DNA of 64,000 nucleotides from CAVVWJ01 sp965652025 (GTDB lineage: Bacteria; Gemmatimonadota; Gemmatimonadetes; Gemmatimonadales; GWC2-71-9): NCBI GenBank assembly GCA_965652025.1, contig CBFGTM010000011.1, positions 1 to 64,000 on the forward strand, in the 5' to 3' direction. The notes under the pieces were generated by a model. The model made no database searches and had not been told where the DNA came from. It saw only the letters and a list, made by a program, of their open reading frames with translations. The stretch's first letter is position 1. Each line of letters begins with the position of its first letter. Below, piece by piece: positions 37,341-49,605 of the stretch. Made by a program: the position numbers and the translations under genes.

Positions 37341-38276
37341 GCCGTGGACCTGGCAGTAATAGGTGAACGTTCCCGGTGTATTGAAGGTGAATTGGTAGGT
37401 GTGCGGGGAGTTCGCCGGGGCGCCGCTGCTGGCTGGCTCGGTGGCCACGGGAACCACGTTGTGCTGGAAGGCGCTGGGACCCCAGGTCCAGGTCACGGTG
37501 GTTCCAGCGGGCACGGTCAGACTGCCGGGCTGAAATGCGTCGTTGACAACGGTGATGTCGCTCGACGGTGGTGGAGTGGCTGTTGCCGTGGCGGTAAACG
37601 TCTGGGGTGAGCCGGCGAGTGCGCCCGCGGTGGCAGTGATGGTGATCGGTCCCTCGGTGTCGCCCATCGTGAGCGTCACTGCCGAAGTGCCGTTGGGACC
37701 GGTAGGAACCGTGGGAGCCGAGAGCAAACCGTCGGTCGCGGACCAGCCCACAGCAACGCCCGCAACGCCGTTGCCGAACTGGTCTGAGACCTTGGCTACC
37801 AGGGGGTTGGTGAGCGCGGTTCCCACAGCGCCCAGCTGCCCATCACCCGAGACCTTCTCCAGCTCACTGGCCGCAGCAGGAGTGGCGGTAGCGGTAAAGC
37901 TGACCGGAGAACCGCTGGCCCCGCTGAGTGAGGCCTGCGCGGCCTGGGAGCCCGCCACCGTCCCCAAGGTCCAGGAGTTGGTTGCCAGTCCACTGGCATC
38001 GGTGACCGAGGTTGCCGCGAGCGACGCCCCCTGGGCGGTGGTAGACCAGGCCACCGTGACCCCGGCGGCCGGCGTTCCACCGTCGGTGACCACGACCTGA
38101 ATCGGACTGGCCAGCGGCTGGGCCACGACACCGGTTTGCCCGTCGCCGCTGGCCGACGCCTTGGCGATGGCGGTTGTGGTGGGTGGTGTTCCACCATTGT
38201 CACCGCCGTCGCCGCCGCAGCCCAGCAGGACGGTAGTGAGGAGTACCGGGAGTTTCGGTGCTATGTCTCGCAGCAT
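37299..38276 (-). CDS. Lipoprotein with Ig-like (Big-1-type) domains and a C-terminal cupredoxin
   Basis: ATG 38276 gives 325 aa. The signal ends in lipobox LLGC, followed by a Gly/Asp spacer. Two similar bacterial Ig-like repeats follow (about 40-130 and 135-225, each with GDGQ.G.VG..L..P and a terminal FTATATP), then a plastocyanin/cupredoxin domain with all type-1 copper ligands in order: His in FQHNVVP, then Cys, His and Met in YYCQVHGSPTFGM. It is probably a surface-anchored electron carrier or copper-binding protein. It overlaps glpD tail-to-tail by 42 bases and is divergent from kgd. Confidence 0.85.
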   Translation of the reverse strand: MLRDIAPKLPVLLTTVLLGCGGDGGDNGGTPPTTTAIAKASASGDGQTGVVAQPLASPIQVVVTDGGTPAAGVTVAWSTTAQGASLAATSVTDASGLATNSWTLGTVAGSQAAQASLSGASGSPVSFTATATPAAASELEKVSGDGQLGAVGTALTNPLVAKVSDQFGNGVAGVAVGWSATDGLLSAPTVPTGPNGTSAVTLTMGDTEGPITITATAGALAGSPQTFTATATATPPPSSDITVVNDAFQPGSLTVPAGTTVTWTWGPSAFQHNVVPVATEPASSGAPANSPHTYQFTFNTPGTFTYYCQVHGSPTFGMRGTIIVQ

Positions 38277-38436
38277 GGGTACCTGGCCAGAGAAGGCTGA
38301 ATGTCTTTGCAAGTTTGCCACCCCATTGTAACGCTGTCTTGTAAAATCCTAGCGCGGAAGTGGTCATTCTAGCCCGGGGGAGAGCCGTTATCTTTCATTA
38401 TCTCATGACCGATCATTGTCGCCGTCCAGGCAGGGT

Positions 38437-42177
<3,741 letters not shown>

Positions 42178-42185
42178 AAAATCAG

Positions 42186-42213
42186 AAGGGCGGCCGTCTA
42201 AGGCCGCCCTTTT
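42186..42213. terminator. Terminator between kgd and the convergent HNH gene
   Basis: A perfect 10-bp stem (AAGGGCGGCC 42186-42195 with GGCCGCCCTT 42202-42211) has a 6-base loop. T residues follow on the plus strand (42210-42213), and the complement of 42175-42180 gives a T run on the minus strand, so it can serve both genes. Confidence 0.9.
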
Positions 42214-42217
42214 GGGT

Positions 42218-42604
42218 TCAGTCCCGCGAGATCAGAGGTCGTTCCGACGCCTGTCGTATCAGGTGCCGGACCGGCTCGGAAAGGTGCTCGCCGTAGTGGA
42301 GCAGAAAGACCCCCCGGCTCCGCCGCTGCATCAGAAAGGCGATCAGCGGAGTGTCGGCCTTGGCGGCGTTGCAGTCTCGGCAGGCGAGGACCAGGTTGTC
42401 CGCCCGGTCGTAGGCCGTCTGGCCTCGGCGGGGACGGACGTGGTCGAGGGTGATCACCTCTTCATCGGTCTCGCTGCCGCAATACGCGCATACGGGACCA
42501 TGTTGGGCGAGCAACCAATCGCGATGCGACTGCATGGAACGACCAGGGGAACGGCGAAAACTGGGGACGGAAACTGCGGAATGTCTACGTGATCGGCGTG
42601 CCAC
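42218..42604 (-). CDS. HNH endonuclease
   Basis: The 128-aa product contains a compact HNH (beta-beta-alpha-metal) domain: CAYCG ... ITLDHVRPRRGQTAYDRADNLVLACRDCN, with two CxxC zinc pairs and the LDHV catalytic His. Such small HNH proteins cut DNA in restriction, recombination or repair roles; none is specified by context. The GTG at 42604 is the longest start; ATG 42535 (residue 24) would also keep the whole domain. The basic N-terminus (ARRSRRH) in the long form could contact DNA. It ends at the shared terminator with kgd. Confidence 0.85.
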   Translation of the reverse strand: MARRSRRHSAVSVPSFRRSPGRSMQSHRDWLLAQHGPVCAYCGSETDEEVITLDHVRPRRGQTAYDRADNLVLACRDCNAAKADTPLIAFLMQRRSRGVFLLHYGEHLSEPVRHLIRQASERPLISRD

Positions 42605-42630
42605 AAAATACCAGGTTGAGGTTGGACACT

Positions 42631-42648
42631 GACCCCCATCTGGGGGTC
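42631..42648. other. Short perfect hairpin in the HNH/rhodanese gap
   Basis: GACCCCC (42631-42637) pairs with GGGGGTC (42642-42648) over a 4-base loop, 27 bases upstream of the HNH start. A second small palindrome TGACAG-T-CTGTCA lies at 42690-42702. Either may be an operator; no T tract follows. Confidence 0.4.
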
Positions 42649-42707
42649 GCTAGGTTACGCCTGGAAAGCTAGCAAGATTGAAGCCAAAATGACAGTCTGT
42701 CAGGAGG

Positions 42708-43304
42708 TTACGGCGCCGCCGACTGTTTGGGCACGTCCGGAGCCGGGGCCCGATACCGCTTCTCCACTAGGTAGCCCCAGCGCTGGTCGTAGGGGTGTAC
42801 CGTGGCCGCGGGGTGGCCCTCCTCCCGGAGCAGCGGTCGCCCCTCGTTGGCCCACTTGAAGATCCCACCGGTCAGGTTCACCACCGTACCGTAACCCTGT
42901 TTGGTAAGCCAGCTTGCGACCCGGGCCCCGCGGTAGCCGGCGGAGGAGTAGACCACGATCGCGGTTTGGGTCGGAGGGTTTTTCAGCGATCGCAGGCTGG
43001 GCCGGTAGGGGTCGATAGGAAGCGCCCCGGGGAGGTGGCTGATCGCGAACTCGGTCGGGGTCCGGGCGTCTACCAGGATGGGCTGGGGCTGGCCGGTATC
43101 GGCTTGCCAGGTGGCCAACTCGCCCGTGGGTATCCATTTGACCTCGGGAAACCGGGCCGCCGTTTTGCGCTGAATGACTTCGAATGCCAGGGGCCGGCCG
43201 GCCACCAGCAGCACGATCCCCCCGATCAGGATCGGAAGCAGGATCACGGTCAGCAGTACCTTCACCCAGCCACGCCCGGTTTTACTTGCCCGTCTCGTAC
43301 TCAT
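42708..43304 (-). CDS. Membrane-anchored rhodanese-like protein lacking the catalytic Cys
   Basis: The 198-aa protein has one N-terminal transmembrane helix (about 14-36, KVLLTVILLPILIGGIVLLVAG) and a rhodanese domain (about 60-165) with ILVDARTPTEFAISHLPGALPID and a final TGGIFKW. The active-site loop reads VVYSSAGYRGAR where CxxG.R is expected, so the sulfur-accepting Cys is replaced by Ser. It is therefore probably a binding or regulatory module rather than a sulfurtransferase. Substrate or partner unknown. ATG 43304; it diverges from the hydrolase gene at 43363. Confidence 0.85.
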   Translation of the reverse strand: MSTRRASKTGRGWVKVLLTVILLPILIGGIVLLVAGRPLAFEVIQRKTAARFPEVKWIPTGELATWQADTGQPQPILVDARTPTEFAISHLPGALPIDPYRPSLRSLKNPPTQTAIVVYSSAGYRGARVASWLTKQGYGTVVNLTGGIFKWANEGRPLLREEGHPAATVHPYDQRWGYLVEKRYRAPAPDVPKQSAAP

Positions 43305-43362
43305 TCCGCAACATAGTCGGTCGGCGTTTCTATCCTAACACGCAGCTCACCGAGGAGCTTTC

Positions 43363-44307
43363 ATGTATCTGATGGGCAGTTTGGCTGGGTTGGGAGTGGC
43401 CACCATCGCACTGGCTAGCTGCGACAGCCAGGTCTCCACCAAGGATCAGCAGGCGCTCGCGCCCACCCGGACTGGGTACGCCGATATCAACGGGGCACGC
43501 TTCTATTATCAAATTTACGGCGATCTCAATTCTCGACAGCTGCCACTGTTGGTGTTGCATGGCGCTTACATGTCATCCGAAGCGATGGCGCCTCTCATCC
43601 GGCCATTTGTCGGGAGCCGTCCCGTCATCGCGCTTGACGCTCGGGGTCATGGGCGCACTGGTGATTTACCGGGCGGAATTACCTATGAGCAAATGGCGGA
43701 CGATGCGGCCGACGTCTTAGACGCTCTCCAGGTTCGGAGTGCCGATGTACTCGGTTTCTCAATGGGCGCGATCACGGCCATCAAGTTGGCTATTCGCCAC
43801 CCGGACAAAGTAGGGAAACAGATAATCGTGTCCGGGACATATTCGCGTGACGGATGGCATCCGGAAGTGAATCAGGCTCTCGCGCAGGCAACGCCGGAAG
43901 CATTCGCCGGCTCGCCCCTGCAAGCCGAGTACCAGCGGATATCGCCGACGCCGAATGCATTTGCTGAGCTGGTGAGCAAAATTCGCGGCCTCGACGCCAC
44001 CAATTACGATAGCCCAGAAGACGCAGTTCGCCGGATCAATGACAAGACGATGATCGTCGTCGGTGACGCCGACGCAGTCGAGTTGGAATATGCCATCAAG
44101 TTTTTCAAACTTCGTGGCGGTGGTGACAAGAAGGTCGCCGTGCAAGGTTTCATGACCGAAGCACCCCGCGCTCGCCTGGCCATCCTGCCAGGTACATCGC
44201 ATGTCGGCATCATGGCGAACGCGGATTTGATAGCGCAAGTCGCTATCCCATTCCTCGACGACAACAAGCCAATTACACCGCCCGGGTTCTTTCCAGAGGG
44301 CAAGTAG
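43363..44307 (+). CDS. Lipoprotein alpha/beta hydrolase
   Basis: The 314-aa product has a lipoprotein signal ending ALASC (Cys20) and an alpha/beta hydrolase fold with HGAYM oxyanion region, DARGHGRTG, nucleophile elbow GFSMGA and catalytic His in LPGTSHVG. It is predicted to sit in the periplasm or outer membrane. The substrate is unknown. GAGGAG lies five bases before the ATG. The gene uses many A/T-ending codons, unlike its neighbours, suggesting recent acquisition. It is followed by the RibD-type reductase gene 35 bases later. Confidence 0.88.
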   Translation: MYLMGSLAGLGVATIALASCDSQVSTKDQQALAPTRTGYADINGARFYYQIYGDLNSRQLPLLVLHGAYMSSEAMAPLIRPFVGSRPVIALDARGHGRTGDLPGGITYEQMADDAADVLDALQVRSADVLGFSMGAITAIKLAIRHPDKVGKQIIVSGTYSRDGWHPEVNQALAQATPEAFAGSPLQAEYQRISPTPNAFAELVSKIRGLDATNYDSPEDAVRRINDKTMIVVGDADAVELEYAIKFFKLRGGGDKKVAVQGFMTEAPRARLAILPGTSHVGIMANADLIAQVAIPFLDDNKPITPPGFFPEGK

Positions 44308-44342
44308 CGACTTCAAACCGTTGGCGAGCAGAGGAGATGATC

Positions 44343-45008
44343 ATGCGAAAGATCATTGGCGCCGTCTTTGTATCTCTAGACGGGGTAATGCAGGCCCCCG
44401 GCGGTCCCAGTGAAGATCCCACCGGTGGCTTCACGCACGGTGGTTGGCTATGGCAATTTAGCGATGAAACGATCGGGAAACGGGTGGACGCGCTCTTCGA
44501 CCGAGATTTCGATCTGCTGCTGGGACGGCGGACTTACGACATCTTCGCGGCCTATTGGCCCTTTGTGAAAGACGAAGGAAAGGCGCTGGGGAAGAAATTT
44601 GATCGTGCGGCCAAGTACGTGCTTACCAGCGACGATGGGCCGCTGGACTGGGAGAACAGCCACCGCCTGGCTGCTCTTGAGGACGTCGCCGAGGTGAAAC
44701 GCAGCTCCGGACCGGACCTGATCATTCAAGGAAGCGGGACACTTTATCCGCAATTGCTGGCCCGGGGCCTGCTGGACCAGCTGGTGCTCATGACCTTCCC
44801 CGTTATCCTGGGTTCCGGCAAACGACTATTTGGCGATGGGTCACCAGCTCAAGCGATGCGCATGAGGGAGCATCAGATCACATCCGCAGGAAATGTGATC
44901 GCCACGTACGAACCCAGTGGCGAGGTGAAGCCTGACAGTTCCCACACCACTAAGCCCAGCGCGGCCGAGCGTAAACGTCGCGACAAAATCGCAGCAGGGA
45001 CTTGGTAA
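44343..45008 (+). CDS. Dihydrofolate reductase-like protein (RibD C-terminal domain family)
   Basis: The 221-aa protein matches the RibD_C/YyaP-YwjB family: MRKIIGAVFVSLDGVMQAPGG, LLLGRRTYDIFAAYWP, LIIQGSGTLYPQLLARGLLDQLVLMTFPVILGSGKRLF. These are NADPH-dependent reductases related to DHFR, mostly of unknown substrate. GAGGAG immediately precedes an ATG at 44337, while 44343 has correct spacing and is chosen. The C-terminal 20 residues are charged (SAAERKRRDKIAAGTW). Codon use is mixed, like the preceding hydrolase, so the two may have arrived together. Confidence 0.88.
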   Translation: MRKIIGAVFVSLDGVMQAPGGPSEDPTGGFTHGGWLWQFSDETIGKRVDALFDRDFDLLLGRRTYDIFAAYWPFVKDEGKALGKKFDRAAKYVLTSDDGPLDWENSHRLAALEDVAEVKRSSGPDLIIQGSGTLYPQLLARGLLDQLVLMTFPVILGSGKRLFGDGSPAQAMRMREHQITSAGNVIATYEPSGEVKPDSSHTTKPSAAERKRRDKIAAGTW

Positions 45009-45059
45009 AGCGGAGGGTCTCTTCATTATCTTCCCATTCCACTTCCCCAGGGGTCCCTC

Positions 45060-47138
45060 CTGAACGTCGAAAGCACCCGGACACGAGTAGCGCGGCCGGA
45101 TGGCCCGCCGTCCTCCAATCGTGAAGTCGATCTGCAGCACGAGCTCGTCTGGCCCAGCATCAACGCCATCCGGGCCCTCTCGATGGATGCCGTGGAGCAG
45201 GCCCAGTCGGGCCATCCCGGCACTCCGATGGCCCTGGCACCAGCGGCCTATCTGCTGTGGAATCGGATCCTGCGCCATAACCCGCGAAATCCGGACTGGC
45301 CCGACCGCGATCGCTTCGTGCTTTCCTGCGGCCATGCCTCGATGCTGCTCTATTCCCTGCTCTACCTGAGCGGCTACGATCTCTCGCTCGACGACATCAA
45401 GAACTTTCGCCAGTGGGGCTCCAAGACTCCCGGCCATCCCGAACGGGGACACACGCCGGGGGTGGAGACCACGACCGGTCCGCTGGGTCAGGGATTCGGC
45501 AACGCGGTGGGCATGGCGATCGCCGAGCGGTTCCTGGCGGCTCATTTCAACCGCCCGGATCACACCCTCGTGGACCACCGGACCTGGGTCTTCGCCAGCG
45601 ACGGCGATCTCATGGAGGGTGTGGCCAGCGAGGCCGCGTCGCTCGCCGGTCATCTGAGGCTGGGCAAGCTCACCGTGGTCTACGACGACAACCACATCAC
45701 CATCGATGGCGACACCGCGCTGACCTTCTCCGAGGATGTGCCCCGGCGGTTCGAGGCCTATGGCTGGCGGGTGCTCAAGGTGGGAGACGGCAACGACCTG
45801 AGCGCCATATCGGCGGCACTGGAGTCGGCCCGGAGCGAAGCGACCCGGCCCACCCTCATCGTGCTGCGCACTGTCATTGCCGACCCCGCCCCGACCAAGC
45901 GCAACAGCGCCGAGGCCCATGGCGCCCCACTCGGCGCCGAAGAGGTTCGCCGCACCAAGGAGATCATGCGCTGGCCGCTCGAGCCCAGGTTCTACGTTCC
46001 CGAGGAAGCCCTGGCCCACTGGCGCTCCGCCGTCGGACGGGGGACCGAGCAGGAAGCGGCCTGGCGGAAAGGTTTCGAGGGATACCGGGCCGCCCATCCC
46101 GAGCTGGCTGCCGAGTTCGATCGCTGGCTCTCCGGCGAGCTGCCGGCCGGGTGGGATCGCGCGCTGAACGTCGACGCGGCGGCTGGACCGCTGGCGACCC
46201 GGCAGGCCTCGGGCATCGCGCTTCAGGCTATCGCGACAGCGGTCCCCAACCTGGTCGGAGGCTCCGCCGATCTCGGCGGTAGCACCGGAACCACGCTCAA
46301 GCAGGGCGGGACATTCGGGCCGACCACGGCAGGGCGCACCTTTCACTGGGGGGTGCGGGAGCACGGCATGGCCGCCTGCATGAACGGCATCGCGGCCCAT
46401 GGAGGGTTGCGGGTGTTCGGCAGCACCTTCCTGGTCTTCTCCGATTATATGAAGCCGGCCATCCGTCTGGCTGCGATCATGCGGCTGCCGGTCATCTACA
46501 TCGGAACCCACGACTCGATCGGCCTGGGGGAGGACGGTCCGACTCACCAGCCGGTGGAGCACCTGGCGATGCTGCGGGCGATACCCAACCTCATCACCAT
46601 CCGTCCGGCAGATGCCGCCGAGACGTTCGAGGCGTGGAAGGTGGCGATCGAGCGGCGAACCGGCCCCACGGTTCTGGTGCTGACCCGGCAGAAGCTTCCG
46701 CTCCTGGATCGAACCGGTAAGGCTGAAGTGGGGGGACTGCGCCGGGGGGCCTACGTGCTGCTGGATCCGCCGGACGGGATCCCCGATTCCATTCTCATAG
46801 CCACCGGCTCGGAGGTCGCCGTAGCGGTGGAAGCGGCACGCCGACTCCACTCCGAGGGAATCGCCACCCGAGTAGTCTCGATGCCGTCGTGGGAGCTGTT
46901 CGCCGAACAGCCCGAGGCGTACCGCGACACGGTGCTGCCTCCCGCCGTCCGGCGCCGGGTAGCGGTGGAGGCGGCCGGACCGACCGGCTGGTCCCGCTGG
47001 GCCACCGACGAGGGCGTCATGGTGGGCATGCAAGGATTCGGGGCGTCGGCGCCGGGTGATCGCCTCTTCGAGGAGTTCAAGCTCACCGCGGATCATCTGG
47101 CTGACACTGTACGGCAGCTTCGGAAAGGCACTCGATGA
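45060..47138 (+). CDS. tkt: Transketolase, probably with a non-ATG start
   Basis: This ThDP enzyme transfers two-carbon units in the pentose phosphate pathway. Conserved blocks include SGHPGTPMALAP, GPLGQGFGNAVGMA, DGDLMEGVASEAASLAGHLRLGKL and GEDGPTHQPVEHL. The first ATG in frame (45183) would start at MDAVEQ and cut the conserved N-terminal helix, yet the frame upstream still encodes SINAIRALSMDAVEQ, normal for transketolase. In the open part back to 45009 I find no ATG, GTG or TTG in frame; CTG at 45060, six bases after AGGGG, is the best candidate and gives about 692 aa. The stop overlaps the tal start by four bases (ATGA). Confidence 0.9.
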   Translation: MNVESTRTRVARPDGPPSSNREVDLQHELVWPSINAIRALSMDAVEQAQSGHPGTPMALAPAAYLLWNRILRHNPRNPDWPDRDRFVLSCGHASMLLYSLLYLSGYDLSLDDIKNFRQWGSKTPGHPERGHTPGVETTTGPLGQGFGNAVGMAIAERFLAAHFNRPDHTLVDHRTWVFASDGDLMEGVASEAASLAGHLRLGKLTVVYDDNHITIDGDTALTFSEDVPRRFEAYGWRVLKVGDGNDLSAISAALESARSEATRPTLIVLRTVIADPAPTKRNSAEAHGAPLGAEEVRRTKEIMRWPLEPRFYVPEEALAHWRSAVGRGTEQEAAWRKGFEGYRAAHPELAAEFDRWLSGELPAGWDRALNVDAAAGPLATRQASGIALQAIATAVPNLVGGSADLGGSTGTTLKQGGTFGPTTAGRTFHWGVREHGMAACMNGIAAHGGLRVFGSTFLVFSDYMKPAIRLAAIMRLPVIYIGTHDSIGLGEDGPTHQPVEHLAMLRAIPNLITIRPADAAETFEAWKVAIERRTGPTVLVLTRQKLPLLDRTGKAEVGGLRRGAYVLLDPPDGIPDSILIATGSEVAVAVEAARRLHSEGIATRVVSMPSWELFAEQPEAYRDTVLPPAVRRRVAVEAAGPTGWSRWATDEGVMVGMQGFGASAPGDRLFEEFKLTADHLADTVRQLRKGTR

Positions 47139-48232
47139 ATCCATTACGGCAACTGGGCGAGCTGGGCCAGAGCATCTGGTATGACTACATCACTCGGGAC
47201 CTGCTCCGCTCCGGCGAGCTGGAGCGGCTGATCCAGGAGGATGGTCTCCGGGGAATGACATCCAACCCGACCATCTTCGAGAAGGCGATCGCCGGCAGCC
47301 AGCTCTATGACGACGATATCCGCCGCCTCACCGAGCTGGGCCGCAATCCGGCGGAGATCTTCGAGGCGTTGGCCGTGGCCGACGTGCGGACAGCCTGCGA
47401 CCTGTTTCGGCCGGTATATCGCGAGACTCAGGGACGGGATGGATTGGTCTCCCTGGAAGTGTCGCCCCGATTGGCTCACGATACCGAGGGCACCATCCAC
47501 GAGGCAGAGCGGCTGTGGAATGCGGTGGATCGCCCCAACGCGATGATCAAGATTCCGGGCACGGTTGCCGGCCTCGGGGCCATCACTCACGCGATTGCCG
47601 GTGGGATCAACGTGAACGTGACCCTGCTCTTCTCGGTCGTTCGCTATGCTGAAGTGATCGAGGCGTTTCTCCAGGGGCTGCAGCGCCGGCTCGACCAGGG
47701 CCTTCCGCTCCAGTCCATCGCCTCCGTGGCCAGCTTCTTCGTGAGCCGGGTGGATAGCAAGGTGGATCCCCTGTTGAATCGCTCCGATGACGCGGGGCTC
47801 CGGGGCACTGCCGCTATCGCCAACGCGGCCCAGGCGTACCGGCTCTTCCGGGAAGCCCATGATTCAGATCAGTGGGCCCGCCTCAGCCGCGCCGGCGTGG
47901 CGGCCCAGCGCCCGCTGTGGGCCTCCACCAGCACCAAGGATCCCCGCTACCCCGACGTCTACTACGTCGAGGCACTGATCGGGCCGGACACCGTGAACAC
48001 GCTGCCGCCCGAGACGCTCGAGGCGTATCGGGACCACGGCCGGCCCGACGTCAGGATCGATCGGGCCATGGCCGACGCCCCCGCCCAACTGGCGGCGCTG
48101 GCTCAGGCCGGGGTCGACATGGCCGGCATCACCCGGGAGCTGGAGGACGAGGGTGTCGCCAAGTTCGCGGCCTCTCACGCGTCAGTGCTGGCGGGTATCG
48201 AAGCCAAGGCGGAGACTCTGGTGGCCCGATGA
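47135..48232 (+). CDS. tal: Transaldolase
   Basis: This enzyme moves dihydroxyacetone between sugar phosphates in the pentose phosphate pathway. The 365-aa protein is of the longer transaldolase type: MTSNPTIFEKAI, the Schiff-base Lys in AMIKIPGT (about residue 139), INVNVTLLFSVVRYAEV, and STKDPRYPDVYYVEALIG. ATG 47135 overlaps the transketolase stop, and its own stop overlaps the symporter start, so the three are translationally coupled. Pairing tkt with tal is standard. Confidence 0.95.
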   Translation: MNPLRQLGELGQSIWYDYITRDLLRSGELERLIQEDGLRGMTSNPTIFEKAIAGSQLYDDDIRRLTELGRNPAEIFEALAVADVRTACDLFRPVYRETQGRDGLVSLEVSPRLAHDTEGTIHEAERLWNAVDRPNAMIKIPGTVAGLGAITHAIAGGINVNVTLLFSVVRYAEVIEAFLQGLQRRLDQGLPLQSIASVASFFVSRVDSKVDPLLNRSDDAGLRGTAAIANAAQAYRLFREAHDSDQWARLSRAGVAAQRPLWASTSTKDPRYPDVYYVEALIGPDTVNTLPPETLEAYRDHGRPDVRIDRAMADAPAQLAALAQAGVDMAGITRELEDEGVAKFAASHASVLAGIEAKAETLVAR

Positions 48233-49536
48233 AGTGGCTCTGGGCCCGCCTCAGGCGCATCTCGCTCACCAAGTGGATCATCATCTTCATGGTCATCGGT
48301 GCCCTGGTGGGGTGGCTCAACCCCGCCCTCGGCACCAGTCTGAAGCCGCTGTCCACCGTATTCCTCCGGATGATCAAGTCGATCGTGGTGCCGATCATTT
48401 TCGGCAGCCTGGTCATCGGCATTGCGGGCCACGGCGACGACATGAAGCGGGTGGGGCGGCTGGCGCTCAAATCGATCATCTACTTCGAGATCGTGACTAC
48501 GATCGCGCTGATCGTGGGCCTCGCGGCAGTCAACCTCACCAAGCCGGGCCTGGGGGTGCAGCTCAGTGCCACCGCCGAGGAAGGCAAACAGCTGGCTCAG
48601 AAGACCACCACGTTCGGTGGGTTCCTGGAGCACATCGTCCCTCAGAGCTTCTTCGAGGCGGCCGCCAACAACGAAGTCCTCCAGATCGTCTTCTTCTCCA
48701 TTCTATTCGCGGTAGCGCTGTCGCAGGTGCGAGGCCGGGCCAAGGAGGCCATGCTCGGCTTCTGCGAGGGACTGGCGGAGACGATGTTCAAGTTCACCGC
48801 CATCGTGATGAAGTACGCGCCCATCGGCATCGGGGCGGCGATTGCGGTGACGGTGGGACACAGCGGTATCGAGGTCCTGGTCAACCTCGGCAAGCTGGTG
48901 TTGACCCTGTACGGGGCGCTCGTGGTGTTCATGCTGGTGGCGCTGGTGCCGGCCGCCCTGATCGCCAGGGTTCCCCTGCGGCAGTTCTTCGAGGCGGTCA
49001 AAGAGCCGGCGCTGATCGCCTTTGCCAGCACCTCGTCCGAAGCCGCCTTGCCCAAGGCGATGGAAAATATGGAGCGGCTGGGGGTGTCCCGCCGGATCGT
49101 CGCCTTCGTCATTCCGACCGGATACTCGTTCAACCTGGACGGATCGACGCTCTACCTGGCCGTGGCGTCCATGTTCGTGGCCCAGGCGGCCGGAGTCCAC
49201 CTGACCCTGGGCCAGCAGCTCATCATCGTGCTCACGCTCATGATCACCAGCAAAGGGGTAGCGGGCGTGCCCCGCGCCTCTTTGGTCATCCTCTCCGGCA
49301 CTCTGCTCCATTTCGGCCTGCCGCTCGAGGGAGTCGCCATCATCCTGGGGGTGGACGAGCTGATGGACATGGCTCGGACCACCGTCAACGTGGTGGGAAA
49401 CTGTCTCGCCTCGGTCATCATGGGACGCTGGGAGGGCGAGTTCGTGCCGGCTGGGAGTCACGAGTCGCGGGTCGCGAGTCGCGCCGCGTTGAGCTCCCCA
49501 CCGGAGCTTCCCGCGGAGCAGTCCTCCAGTTCCTAG
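48229..49536 (+). CDS. Dicarboxylate/amino acid:cation symporter (DAACS family)
   Basis: This is a Na+/H+-coupled glutamate/aspartate or C4-dicarboxylate importer of the GltP/DctA group in the inner membrane. The 435-aa product has about eight hydrophobic segments and the two hallmark re-entrant regions: FASTSSEAALPKAMEN (HP1) and IPTGYSFNLDGSTLY, then GVAGVPRASLVIL and ARTTVNVVGNCLASVIM. ATG 48229 overlaps the transaldolase stop. Substrate is inferred from family only. The C-terminal tail (SHESRVASRAAL...) is translated from a GAGTCGCGGGTCGC-type repeat at 49455-49483 and is unlikely to be functional. Confidence 0.92.
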   Translation: MKWLWARLRRISLTKWIIIFMVIGALVGWLNPALGTSLKPLSTVFLRMIKSIVVPIIFGSLVIGIAGHGDDMKRVGRLALKSIIYFEIVTTIALIVGLAAVNLTKPGLGVQLSATAEEGKQLAQKTTTFGGFLEHIVPQSFFEAAANNEVLQIVFFSILFAVALSQVRGRAKEAMLGFCEGLAETMFKFTAIVMKYAPIGIGAAIAVTVGHSGIEVLVNLGKLVLTLYGALVVFMLVALVPAALIARVPLRQFFEAVKEPALIAFASTSSEAALPKAMENMERLGVSRRIVAFVIPTGYSFNLDGSTLYLAVASMFVAQAAGVHLTLGQQLIIVLTLMITSKGVAGVPRASLVILSGTLLHFGLPLEGVAIILGVDELMDMARTTVNVVGNCLASVIMGRWEGEFVPAGSHESRVASRAALSSPPELPAEQSSSS

Positions 49537-49605
49537 GTCTCTATATCGACGCAACTTTGTCGCCCAGCGGAACGTCGTGGGAACAGACCTTGGATCGGGA
49601 GCCAT

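Noticed and set aside
44841..47144. 767-codon minus-strand open frame opposite the transketolase gene
   Set aside because: High-GC antisense shadow; it also spans the reductase end, and the plus strand carries clear transketolase motifs.
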